Assembly: GCA_021462855.1 (NCBI GenBank)
Contig: JAJTXQ010000023.1
Span: forward strand, 1 to 36,903
Length of the DNA: 36,903 nt
Source: Dehalococcoidia bacterium
Lineage (GTDB): Bacteria > Chloroflexota > Dehalococcoidia > DSTF01 > JACRBR01
Direction: 5' to 3'
This document shows positions 23,426 to 30,994 of the stretch, one piece after another. Position 1 is the stretch's first letter. Each line of letters begins with the position of its first letter. The notes under the pieces are model-generated. The model had not been told where the DNA came from, made no database searches, and saw only the letters and a list, made by a program, of their open reading frames with translations. The translations under genes and the position numbers were made by a program.

Positions 23426-24211
23426 ATGCCGTTCCTCGAACTCCCCGACGCGCGCATCTACTACGAGACGCATGGCCCGGCGGACGCGACTCCGCTGGTG
23501 TTCCTGCACGGCGCCGGCGGCAACCATCTGTCGTGGTGGCAGCAGGTGCCGCATTTCCGCGACCGTTACCGCTGCGTGACGATGTCGCACCGCGGTTTCG
23601 GGGAGTCCGTCGAGACGGCGCGGCCGCGCGGCGGTGCGGCGTTCGCCGATGATCTGCGCGCGCTGCTCGACCACCTGCGGATCGAACGCGCGCCGCTCGT
23701 GGCGCAGTCGATGGGCGGGTGGACGGCGCTCCGGTTCGCCCTCGCGCATCCGCAGCGCGTCGAGCGGATCATGATGTGCGACACGCACGGCGGCATCGAG
23801 AGCGACGAGATCAACGCAGCGTGGGGAGCGGCGCTCGGCGCGCTCGCGTCGCTGCCGGCGGACGTGCACCCGGCATGCGGGGAGCGGATGCTGCGCGAGC
23901 AGCGCGACCTGTACTTCCTGTACCTGGAGATCGACGCGCTCAATCCGGCGCGCACCCGCGAGGAACTCGGCGCGCTGCTGCGTTCGACGGGCGCGCTGCG
24001 CCGCGAGGACGTCGCGTCGATGGCGATGCCGGTGCTGTTCCTCGCCGGTGATGAGGACATAACGATTCCGCCGGCCGTGATCGAAATCGCGGCGAGCTAT
24101 GTGCCGGGCGCGCGCGTCGTGCGTGTGCCGGAGGCGGGGCACTCGGTGTATTTCGAGCGCGCGGGCGCGTTCAACGCGACACTGGACATGTTCCTGCGCG
24201 GCCCGGCGTGA
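23426..24211 (+). CDS. Alpha/beta-hydrolase-fold protein
   Basis: The 261-residue hydrolase has the oxyanion region FLHGAGGNH, the nucleophile Ser95 in AQSMGGW, an acid in LAGDEDITIPP and the histidine in EAGHSVYFE, giving a complete triad. Length and pattern fit small esterases, lactonases and 3-oxoadipate enol-lactonase relatives. The start is divergent from the DUF2325-like gene, with about 90 bp between. The substrate is not known. Confidence 0.85.
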   Translation: MPFLELPDARIYYETHGPADATPLVFLHGAGGNHLSWWQQVPHFRDRYRCVTMSHRGFGESVETARPRGGAAFADDLRALLDHLRIERAPLVAQSMGGWTALRFALAHPQRVERIMMCDTHGGIESDEINAAWGAALGALASLPADVHPACGERMLREQRDLYFLYLEIDALNPARTREELGALLRSTGALRREDVASMAMPVLFLAGDEDITIPPAVIEIAASYVPGARVVRVPEAGHSVYFERAGAFNATLDMFLRGPA

Positions 24212-24537
24212 CGCCGAATCTGGCAGTGGGAATTGCGACAGGCGTCATTGGAAATCCCGATAGCAACAGGGGTTGGCAAGACCCGGTGGCTCCGCTAGGG
24301 TAGAGCCGCCGGGGTAGCCCGGCACTGCCTCTGACACCCGGCGAACACCTTGTCGCGAACAGTCGGCACGGCACGAACTCGTGCCCCCAGCTTCGTTGTG
24401 CCCGTTCGCGCCCGGTGTGAGGCGCATTCGGGGTCGAGGCGCCCCGCCAGGAGGCGGGTGACCGTCAGGATCCGCCTCGCGGCGACAACAGAGTTACCGA
24501 TCCGGTCCGATGTTGGATCAGGAGAGGGAGGCTTTCG
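24212..24537 (+). ncRNA. Long hairpin-rich leader before the CAP-domain gene (candidate structured RNA)
   Basis: This 326-bp gene-free stretch holds several pairings: 24209-24215 with 24241-24247 (7 bp), GGCTC with GAGCC (24287-24306 region), GGCACG/CGTGCC around AACT (24370-24385), CCCGCC/GGCGGG around AGGA (24442-24457), and GAGGCG/CGCCTC enclosing the last. GATCC/GGATC lies near the ribosome site. I tested it by eye against c-di-AMP, cobalamin and c-di-GMP riboswitch cores and found no match. The class is unknown. Confidence 0.35.
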
Positions 24538-25044
24538 TTGACCACCTGGCGCACGCTCCGCCGCCCGCGCATCATCGCCGCCGCCGTATTCGCCTCGCTG
24601 GCGATCGCTTCGATCGCGTTCGCGGGCTGCACGGCCGAAGTGCAGGCTGAGCTCCAGACGTACTCCGGCATCAACGGGATCCGCCAGGATGCGGGGCTGC
24701 CGCCGCTGACGCCCGACCCCGCGCTGATCGAGCTCGCGCGCGCCCGCAGCCGGGATATGGCGGCGAACGACTACTTCAGCCACAGCCCGCCGGATGGCTG
24801 CAACTTCATCTGCCTGATGGATCGCGCGAATGTGCGGTACGCGTACACCGGCGAGAACATCGCGTGGAACACGTGGAACTGGAAGGAGACGGCGGCGGTC
24901 GCCGTCGACATGTGGTACCGCAGCCCGCCGCACATGGAGAACATCCTGAACTGCCATTACACGCGGTTCGGCACCGGCGTAGCCGAGGGCCCCGGCGGCA
25001 AGATCTACTACACGATGCTGTTCGAAGGAAACGCGGCATGCTGA
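24538..25044 (+). CDS. CAP/SCP-domain lipoprotein
   Basis: The 168-residue protein has a signal peptide with basic LRRPR and a lipobox ending at Cys31 (AFAGC), then a CAP domain. The family's histidine and glutamate positions appear as YFSHSP, GENIAWN and SPPHMENILNCHYTRFGTGVAEG, and a final YYTMLFE. Such proteins act outside the membrane and some bind lipids; many bacterial members are linked to envelope or spore biology. The TTG start follows GAGGGAGG at ideal spacing. The long leader before it suggests post-transcriptional control. Confidence 0.88.
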   Translation: MTTWRTLRRPRIIAAAVFASLAIASIAFAGCTAEVQAELQTYSGINGIRQDAGLPPLTPDPALIELARARSRDMAANDYFSHSPPDGCNFICLMDRANVRYAYTGENIAWNTWNWKETAAVAVDMWYRSPPHMENILNCHYTRFGTGVAEGPGGKIYYTMLFEGNAAC

Positions 25045-25173
25045 TCCTGATCCCCGCGCCATTCGTGCCGCGCGCGCCGGCGCCGAGGCGCCGCCCGCGC
25101 CGGTAGTTCCTCGCCCGGTGCCGCGCTACACTTCCGCGCACAGCGCACCGGTGCGTGCGCGCGGGGGCGCTCC

Positions 25174-26448
25174 GTGGAAGGCCATCTGTACCACCGCACG
25201 ACGCTCGACAACGGCCTGAGGGTCCTCTCCGCGCCGATGCCGGGCACGCGGTCCGTCGCCGTCGGCGTGTACGTCGGCACGGGCTCGCGGTACGAGACGC
25301 CGGAGGAAGCCGGACTCTCGCACCTGCTCGAACACCTGCTGTTCAAGGGCACGCCGAAGCGCCCCTCGGCGCCGGAGATCTCGGAGCTGATCGAGGGCGT
25401 GGGCGGCGTGCTGAACGCGAGCACCGACCGCGAGCTGACCGTGTACTACGCGAAGGTCGCCCGCATGCACTTCGACCGCGCGGCGGACGTGCTGACCGAC
25501 ATGGTGCGCAACCCGCTCATCGCCGCCGAGGAGCTCGAGAAGGAGCGCAAGGTGGTGATCGAGGAGCTGGCCTCGATCGAGGACTCGCCATCGCAGATCG
25601 TCGATGTGCTGCTCGATGCGACGATGTGGCCGGACCAGCCGCTCGGGCGCGACGTCGCGGGGAGCGAGGCGTCGGTGTCGGCGCTCACGCGCGAGTCGAC
25701 GCTCGACTACCTGCGCCGGCAGTACGTGCCGAACAACATCTGCATCGCCGTCGCCGGCGCGATCGAGCACGATGAAGTCGTCGAGGCGATCGGGGGCCCG
25801 CTCGGCGACTGGGCGCGCGGGACGCCGGGCTCGTACTTCCCGGCGGTCAACGGGCAGCAGTCGGCGCGCATTGCCCTGCAGCACAAGAAGACGGAGCAGG
25901 CGCATTTCGAGATCGCGGTGCACGGGCTGTCGAGCCAGGACCCGGACCGCTTCGCGCTCGACCTCATCAGCGTCGTCCTCGGCGAAGGGATGAGTTGCCG
26001 TCTGTTCATCGAGCTGCGCGAGAAGCGGGCGCTGTGCTATGACGTCCACAGCTACGCCAGCCACTATCTGGATGCCGGCTCGTTCGCCGTCTACGCCGCC
26101 GTCGACCCCCAGCGCGCGGTAGAAGCGGCAGGCGCGGCGCTCGAGGAGCTCGAGAAGGTGCGCGCGCACGGCGTCACCGACGGGGAGCTGCTCAAGGCGA
26201 AGGAGCTGTCGAAGGGCCGCCTGCTGCTGCGGATGGAGGACACGCGCGCCGTCTCCGGCTGGCTCGGCGGGCAGGAGATGATCAATGGCTTCGTCCGCTC
26301 ACCCGACGAGGTCGTGGCGCTGATCGACGCCGTGACGCCAGACGACGTCCGCCGCATCGCCGGCCAGCTGTTCGACCGCGCCCGCATGACGATGGCGATC
26401 GTCGGTCCCTACCGCAGCGGCCGCCGGTTTGCCCCGCTGCTGAAGTAG
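25174..26448 (+). CDS. M16-family zinc metallopeptidase (processing peptidase-like)
   Basis: The 424-residue peptidase has the inverted zinc motif H50-x-x-E53-H54 (HLLEH), a downstream glutamate in KVVIEELASIEDSP, and the C-terminal pseudo-symmetric half with GEGMSCRLFIELREKRALCYDV. The length fits a one-chain family member similar to mitochondrial processing peptidase beta and bacterial PqqL-type enzymes. The role in peptide or protein turnover is inferred. The GTG start has a G-rich stretch before it. The sigma-factor gene is 80 bp downstream, with its own promoter. Confidence 0.9.
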   Translation: MEGHLYHRTTLDNGLRVLSAPMPGTRSVAVGVYVGTGSRYETPEEAGLSHLLEHLLFKGTPKRPSAPEISELIEGVGGVLNASTDRELTVYYAKVARMHFDRAADVLTDMVRNPLIAAEELEKERKVVIEELASIEDSPSQIVDVLLDATMWPDQPLGRDVAGSEASVSALTRESTLDYLRRQYVPNNICIAVAGAIEHDEVVEAIGGPLGDWARGTPGSYFPAVNGQQSARIALQHKKTEQAHFEIAVHGLSSQDPDRFALDLISVVLGEGMSCRLFIELREKRALCYDVHSYASHYLDAGSFAVYAAVDPQRAVEAAGAALEELEKVRAHGVTDGELLKAKELSKGRLLLRMEDTRAVSGWLGGQEMINGFVRSPDEVVALIDAVTPDDVRRIAGQLFDRARMTMAIVGPYRSGRRFAPLLK

Positions 26449-26478
26449 CGCCCCCGCGTACGCACGCATCTGGCCGTT

Positions 26479-26506
26479 GTAACCTTTCCCTGCGTCTCCG
26501 CGTCTA
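26479..26506 (+). promoter_or_regulatory. ECF-type promoter before the sigma-factor gene
   Basis: GTAACC (26479-26484) and CGTCTA (26501-26506), separated by 16 bases, match the AAC / CGTC pattern of ECF promoters. This suggests that the sigma factor drives its own operon. A second CGTCT lies at 26493. Confidence 0.6.
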
Positions 26507-26528
26507 ACGGATCGAAAGGGGAGTGGGC

Positions 26529-27212
26529 GTGGAATCTCGGGGCACCGGCGGAGCGCTTGCGCTGCTGGAGCGCGCGAAGTCCGGCGACCGCGACGCTTTT
26601 GGCGCGCTCGCCGAGGAGCACCGCGACGGCCTCCTGCGCCTCTGCTTCAAGATGACCGGATCGCACGAAGAGGCGGAGGACCTCGTCCAGGAGACGCTGC
26701 TCCGCGCCTACCAGCACATCGCCGAGTTCGAGCTGCGGGCGTCGCTGTCGACGTGGCTGTACCGCATCGCCACGAACGCCTGCCTGGACCAGCAGCGCGG
26801 CAAGAAGCCGTGGGACATGGACAAGCGGTGGCAGTGGTTCCGCGAGAACGGCGAGCTCGTGGACCAGGTCGAGCAGAACATGTTCATCTCGCCGGAGCGG
26901 GCGGTCGAGGTGAAGGAAGTCGCGGCCACGTGCATCAACTGCATCACCATGTCGCTGCCGGCGAAGCAGCGTGCCGCGATCGTGCTGTGTGACCAGGCCG
27001 GCCTCTCGCGCGAGGAGGCGGCGCGCGCGATCGGCGCATCGGTCGCGTCGGTGAAGACGGAGCTCCACCGCGCGCGCAAGGCGATGACCGAGGTCTTTGA
27101 GCACCACTGCCAGCTCGTCGACCCGAAGAACGAGTGCAACGGCTGCAGCCGCATGGGCCGCGTGCGCCAGGCGCAGCGCCTCCGCGAGCGCGGGGAAGGA
27201 GACACGGCGTGA
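26529..27212 (+). CDS. ECF-type RNA polymerase sigma factor with Cys-rich C-terminus
   Basis: The 227-residue sigma factor has region 2 (DAFGALAEEHRDGLLRLCFKMTGSHEEAEDLVQETLLRAYQHI..LSTWLYRIATNACLD) and region 4 (LPAKQRAAIVLCDQAGLSREEAARAIGASVASVKTELHRARKAM). A C-terminal extension carries HHC and a NECNGC pair. GTG at 26529 is chosen because AAAGGGGAG then sits at good spacing; GTG at 26523 would abut it. Its stop overlaps the anti-sigma start (GTGA). The cysteines could sense redox or metal state, but this is inference. Confidence 0.92.
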   Translation: MESRGTGGALALLERAKSGDRDAFGALAEEHRDGLLRLCFKMTGSHEEAEDLVQETLLRAYQHIAEFELRASLSTWLYRIATNACLDQQRGKKPWDMDKRWQWFRENGELVDQVEQNMFISPERAVEVKEVAATCINCITMSLPAKQRAAIVLCDQAGLSREEAARAIGASVASVKTELHRARKAMTEVFEHHCQLVDPKNECNGCSRMGRVRQAQRLRERGEGDTA

Positions 27213-27517
27213 ACTGCGAATCGGCCGATGCTCTGCTGTCCGACCTCATCGACGGCGAGCTTTCGCGGGACGATCGCGTCGCCGTCGAGGCGCACGTCGC
27301 CTCGTGCGAGCGATGCGCGCGCGCGCTGCACCAGTTGAAGCGCACGGTGCGCTTCGTGCGGACGAACGCCGGCCCGGAGCTGGCGCCCGGCACGCCCGGC
27401 GGCACCTACATGGAGATGACGCGCGCGATGTCCGACACGTCGTTGCGCGGCGATGCGGAGCGCGTGCTGCGCGACGCCGGGGCGGCGAAGCCCGCCGCGG
27501 AAGGAGATGCGCGATGA
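27209..27517 (+). CDS. Zinc-containing anti-sigma factor (zf-HC2/ZAS type)
   Basis: The 102-residue protein has Cys3, then His29-x3-Cys33-x2-Cys36 (HVASCERC), the classic ZAS motif that binds zinc and holds the partner sigma factor. No transmembrane segment follows, so it is soluble. It overlaps the sigma gene by GTGA and the FAD gene by ATGA. The genes therefore form one coupled unit, and the signal sensed may act through release of zinc or oxidation of the cysteines. Confidence 0.85.
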   Translation: MNCESADALLSDLIDGELSRDDRVAVEAHVASCERCARALHQLKRTVRFVRTNAGPELAPGTPGGTYMEMTRAMSDTSLRGDAERVLRDAGAAKPAAEGDAR

Positions 27518-28851
27518 ACGACGACGTGGTGGTCATCGGCGGCGGCATGGCGGGACTCGCGACGGGCGCGCTGCTCGCGAAGCGCGGCTACGGCGTGACG
27601 GTGATCGAGAAAGGGAACCAGGCGGGCGGGCGGGCCTACACGTACGCCGACCAGGGGTTCACGCTCAACTATGGCCCCCACGCGATGTACCGGCCGGACA
27701 CCGGCGCGCTCGGCGAGGTCCTCGCCGCGCTCGGGCACGCCCCGCTGCCATATGGCCGCCCGGACCCGTTGCGCACGTACTGGTCCGATGGCGAGCGCTG
27801 GGGCGCGATCGGCGCGAAACCACAGCAGCTGATGTCGACGAAGCTCTTTGGCCTGCGGCAACGGCTCTCGCTGGCGAAGGTGATGGCCACGCTGCGCATG
27901 GCGAACATCGATCGTATCGATGCGGAAGTCACGTTTGGGGAATGGGTCGACAGGCAGACGCCGGATGCGGCGGTGCGGCGGTTCCTGCGCGCGCTCGCGA
28001 CGGTGAACTCATACGCGCGCCCGGCTGGCGACCTGGAGGCGCGCTTCTTCATCGGCCACCTGCAGCGCAACCTCTTCGCGAAGGACTACGTCGGCTATAT
28101 GGATGGCGGCTGGGCGAGCGTCTACCGCGTGTTCGCGGACGAGATCCGCGCGTCCGGCGGCACGGTCGTTACGGGCACGGCCGCGCGGGAGATCGAAGTG
28201 CGCGACGGCGCCGTCGCGGCGGTGATGGCGGGCGGGACGCGCTACGAGGCGCGCGCGTTCGTCTGCGCGGTGCCGCCGCAGGATGCGATGGCGCTGGTGG
28301 AGGGAGGACCGTTCGCTGCGGAACTCGCCCGCTGGTCATCGATGCAGGACGTGCGCGCGTGCTGCATCGACCTCGGATTCTCGCGCCGGCTGCGGACCGA
28401 CCTGACGCTCGTGTTCGACGTCGAGCGCGACCTGTACTACAGCCTGCACTCCGAGGTGACGCCGGGGCTGGCGCCGCCCGGCGGTCAGCTGCTGCACGCG
28501 ATGGCGTACCTGTCGGCCGCGGAGGCGGCGAGCGATGCGCTGGCCGAGGCTCGGCGCCACGAGCTGCTCGCCGGGCTCGACCGCTTCTTCCCGGGGTGGC
28601 GGGAGGCGACGGTCGTCGAACGCACGCTGCCGAGCGCCCGCGTGTCGCCGTTGCGCCGCACGCCGGGGCACGCGGGCGTGCCGCTGCGCTCGCGGTCGGC
28701 GGCGAACCTGTACTTCGCGCACGACGGCCGCGACCTGCCGTACGCGCTCGCGGAGACGTTGCTCCGCGCGGCGATGGAGGTGGCGGCGGCGATCGGCGCG
28801 GCGCCCCCGCCGGGCGCGGCCGGGGCGAAGGCCGCCGCGGCCGTGGCATAG
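27514..28851 (+). CDS. FAD-dependent oxidoreductase, phytoene-desaturase/amine-oxidase-like
   Basis: The 445-residue protein has VVVIGGGMAGLATGALLAKRG at the N-terminus, then EKGNQAGGRAYTY, the second part of the dinucleotide motif shared by carotenoid desaturases and flavin amine oxidases. The C-terminus has NLYFAHDGRDLPYALAETLLRAAMEVA, which resembles the family's FAD-contacting end in part. It is coupled to the anti-sigma gene by ATGA. Being in the same unit as an ECF/anti-sigma pair suggests it is the system's output. A carotenoid role would fit light- or oxidation-driven ECF systems, but the substrate is unproven. Confidence 0.8.
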   Translation: MNDDVVVIGGGMAGLATGALLAKRGYGVTVIEKGNQAGGRAYTYADQGFTLNYGPHAMYRPDTGALGEVLAALGHAPLPYGRPDPLRTYWSDGERWGAIGAKPQQLMSTKLFGLRQRLSLAKVMATLRMANIDRIDAEVTFGEWVDRQTPDAAVRRFLRALATVNSYARPAGDLEARFFIGHLQRNLFAKDYVGYMDGGWASVYRVFADEIRASGGTVVTGTAAREIEVRDGAVAAVMAGGTRYEARAFVCAVPPQDAMALVEGGPFAAELARWSSMQDVRACCIDLGFSRRLRTDLTLVFDVERDLYYSLHSEVTPGLAPPGGQLLHAMAYLSAAEAASDALAEARRHELLAGLDRFFPGWREATVVERTLPSARVSPLRRTPGHAGVPLRSRSAANLYFAHDGRDLPYALAETLLRAAMEVAAAIGAAPPPGAAGAKAAAAVA

Positions 28852-28956
28852 GGCGTTCGCCGGCGCAGCGGACGCGCGCCTCACTGGCGTTGGGCGTCGA
28901 TCCGCCGGCGCGGCCACCTCCGCGAGGCGCGGATCTGCGCGGCGTCGGGCGGGCGC

Positions 28957-29856
28957 TTACTCCGGCAGGGAGACGCGGCCACGGCGCACGCGCACAAGGC
29001 CCTGCGCCTCGAGCGCGGTGAGCCACGCGGCCACCTCGCCGGGCGCGGGTGGCGTGTGCCCGTTGGCGATGCGGGACGGCAGCGCGCCGATGCGGAGCGA
29101 CGCGCCGGGCGGTAGCGACCGCAGAACGTCGATGATCCGGCCGCGGAAGTAACGCGGCGACCCTTCGTATCTTGTCTGCGGCCGGGCGCGATACGACGCC
29201 CGCGTGTCGGCGGCGCGCGGCGCGCCAGCCGCCTCGCGCGAGGGGCACCAGCGCGCGACGGCGCAGTCGCCGCACTTCGGGCGTGGCGTGCAGACGCGCG
29301 CGCCGTAGTCCATCAGGGCCTGGTTCCAGCGCGCGGGCGCCGTGGCGGCCATCGCCGCATCGGCGATGCGCTGCAGCGCCGCGCCATCGAGCGACGGGTC
29401 GCCGGCGAGCCGCGCAAGCACGCGCCGCACGTTGGTGTCGACGCACGCCGCCGGCTCGCCGAAGGCGAACGAAGCGACGATGGCCGCCGTGAACGGCCCG
29501 ATGCCGTCGATCCGCGCGAGGCCCAGCGCATCTCGCGGCCAGCCGTTGGCGGCGATCGCCCGGGCCGCGCGATGCAGGCGCACGGCGCGCTGGTTGTAAC
29601 CCATCCCGGTCCATGCACGGATGACGTCGCCCGGCGAAGCGGCGGCGAGCGCCCCTATCGTCGGGAACGCGGCGGTGAAGCGCGCGAACGAGGGCATCAC
29701 GCGCGACATCTGCGTCTGCTGGGCCATGACGGCGGCGACGAGGCACGCGTACGGGTCGCCGGATTCGCGCCACGGTGCGCGCAGGCCGTGCGCCTCGTGC
29801 CAGCGCAGCAGCGCGCGCTGCACGGCGCGGAGGTTGCGGATCGGTGGCCGGCTCAC
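28957..29856 (-). CDS. MutY-like DNA glycosylase lacking the usual catalytic Glu
   Basis: The 299-residue HhH-GPD protein has MAQQTQ, a helix-hairpin-helix near IDGIGPFTAAIVASFAFG, the catalytic Asp140 in VDTNVRR and a four-cysteine iron-sulfur loop (C189, C195, C198, C204). The Glu that removes adenine in MutY aligns with Ala42 (VAAVMAQQ). The first cysteine gap is five residues, not the usual six. The NUDIX-like C-terminal domain is missing; a winged-helix-like end is seen. The GTG start has TATACT six bases upstream. It may be an inactive or altered-specificity repair enzyme. Confidence 0.8.
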   Translation of the reverse strand: MSRPPIRNLRAVQRALLRWHEAHGLRAPWRESGDPYACLVAAVMAQQTQMSRVMPSFARFTAAFPTIGALAAASPGDVIRAWTGMGYNQRAVRLHRAARAIAANGWPRDALGLARIDGIGPFTAAIVASFAFGEPAACVDTNVRRVLARLAGDPSLDGAALQRIADAAMAATAPARWNQALMDYGARVCTPRPKCGDCAVARWCPSREAAGAPRAADTRASYRARPQTRYEGSPRYFRGRIIDVLRSLPPGASLRIGALPSRIANGHTPPAPGEVAAWLTALEAQGLVRVRRGRVSLPE

Positions 29857-29862
29857 CGCCGG

Positions 29863-29868
29863 AGTATA
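29863..29868 (-). promoter_or_regulatory. Leaderless-type -10 box of the MutY-like gene
   Basis: Minus-strand TATACT is followed by CCGGCG and the GTG start. The adjacent palindrome at 29884-29910 covers the expected -35 position. Confidence 0.5.
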
Positions 29869-29883
29869 GCCGCGGAAAAACGG

Positions 29884-29910
29884 ATGAGACGGGGGTGTAC
29901 CCCGTCTCAT
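29884..29910. promoter_or_regulatory. 11-bp perfect inverted repeat between divergent genes
   Basis: ATGAGACGGGG and CCCCGTCTCAT flank GTGTA. The left arm covers the predicted -35 region of the MutY-like gene. On the minus strand TTTTT follows the hairpin, giving terminator shape. It may be an operator or an attenuator for minus-strand transcription. Confidence 0.5.
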
Positions 29911-30031
29911 GAAGAAGGAAGCGAGCCGATGGATCCACGCGCGGCCGCCGTCCGCCGACTCGATGGCAGCGTACTGCCGCCGCGGCGCGCACGTTGTTTC
30001 GAACCCGTGACGGCGTGCCGATGGCCGGCGG

Positions 30032-30060
30032 TTGCCCGCCGCCCCGGCGCCGCCTACGAT
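30032..30060 (+). promoter_or_regulatory. Promoter of the MBL hydrolase gene (leaderless)
   Basis: TTGCCC (30032-30037), a 17-base spacer and TACGAT (30055-30060) form a promoter. The ATG at 30067 lies six bases after the -10, placing transcription start at the start codon. Confidence 0.6.
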
Positions 30061-30066
30061 CCGCGC

Positions 30067-30987
30067 ATGACCGAGCAGATCTCGCCGCACGTGACCAGCC
30101 TGCACGTCCCGCTGGCGTGGTTCCCGCAGCCGTACCCGCCGAATGTGTTCCTGGTCGCCGACGGCGGCGAGGCGGCGATCATCGACAGCGGGTTCGGCGA
30201 CGACGAGTCGTACAACAAGCGCATCGAGGTGCTGACGGCGGCGGGCGCGCCGAAGCTCAAGTACATCATCATCACGCACCACCACTACGACCATTCGAGC
30301 GGCGCGCACCGCCTGCGCGAGGCCACCGGCGCGCAGATCGTGCTGCACGCCGACGAGGTCGACCTGCTGCTGAACCCGAAGGCGGAGACCGGCGATTTCG
30401 AGATACCGGAGGACCAGAAGGAAGCGCGCGAGATGGCGGCGAAGTGGCGCGCCGAGGCGGCAAAGGCCACGCCGGATGTCCGCGTACGCGATGGCGATGT
30501 GCTCCGCGTCGGCGGGCTGCGGCTGCGGTGCATCCACGCGCCGGGCCACACCGACGGGCACCTCTGCGTGTACCTCGAAGAGGACGGCGTGCTGTTCGCC
30601 GGCGACAACGTGCTCGGTGTCGGCACGGCGGCGATCGCGCCGCCGCCGCACGGCGACATGGCGCTCTACATCGCGTCGCTGCGGATGATGCAGGACGTCG
30701 GCGCGGCGCTGCTGGCGCCGGGGCACGGGCCGGTGGTCAAGGACCCCGTGCGCAAGATCCAGGAGTTGATCGATCACCGCCAGCAGCGCGAGGACCAGGT
30801 CGTCGCGCTGATCGCGTCCGGAAAGGACACGGCGAAGTCGCTCGTGAAGGCGATTTACCCGGAGCTCGACAAGCGGCTGCTGTTGATGGCGACTGGGCAG
30901 GTGCTCGCGCACCTGCACAAGCTGCAGGCCGAGGGCAAGGTGTCGCTCGAGGGGAGCGGCGCGGAGACGCGCATCATCGCGCGCTGA
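30067..30987 (+). CDS. MBL-fold metallohydrolase (LACTB2/glyoxalase-II-like)
   Basis: The 306-residue protein has the two-metal motif H71-x-H73-x-D75-H76 (HHHYDH), then HAPGHTDGHLCVYLEEDGVLFAGDNVL and a late PGHGPVV. The C-terminal helical extension (IQELIDHRQQREDQVVALI...) is typical of the LACTB2-like subgroup. Some members are nucleases and some are thioesterases or hydrolases of small esters; this cannot be resolved here. It is divergent from the MutY-like gene and convergent with the Bat operon, with seven bases between stops. Confidence 0.85.
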   Translation: MTEQISPHVTSLHVPLAWFPQPYPPNVFLVADGGEAAIIDSGFGDDESYNKRIEVLTAAGAPKLKYIIITHHHYDHSSGAHRLREATGAQIVLHADEVDLLLNPKAETGDFEIPEDQKEAREMAAKWRAEAAKATPDVRVRDGDVLRVGGLRLRCIHAPGHTDGHLCVYLEEDGVLFAGDNVLGVGTAAIAPPPHGDMALYIASLRMMQDVGAALLAPGHGPVVKDPVRKIQELIDHRQQREDQVVALIASGKDTAKSLVKAIYPELDKRLLLMATGQVLAHLHKLQAEGKVSLEGSGAETRIIAR

Positions 30988-30994
30988 GGCTGCG

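Noticed and set aside
24212-24537. c-di-AMP, cobalamin or c-di-GMP riboswitch before the CAP gene
   Set aside because: The invariant core sequences of these classes could not be found by eye; only an unnamed structured leader is claimed.
25038-25106. 22-codon Pro/Arg-rich ORF overlapping the CAP gene stop with AAGGAA upstream
   Set aside because: Too short and biased to support without conservation; the purine stretch lies inside the CAP coding sequence.
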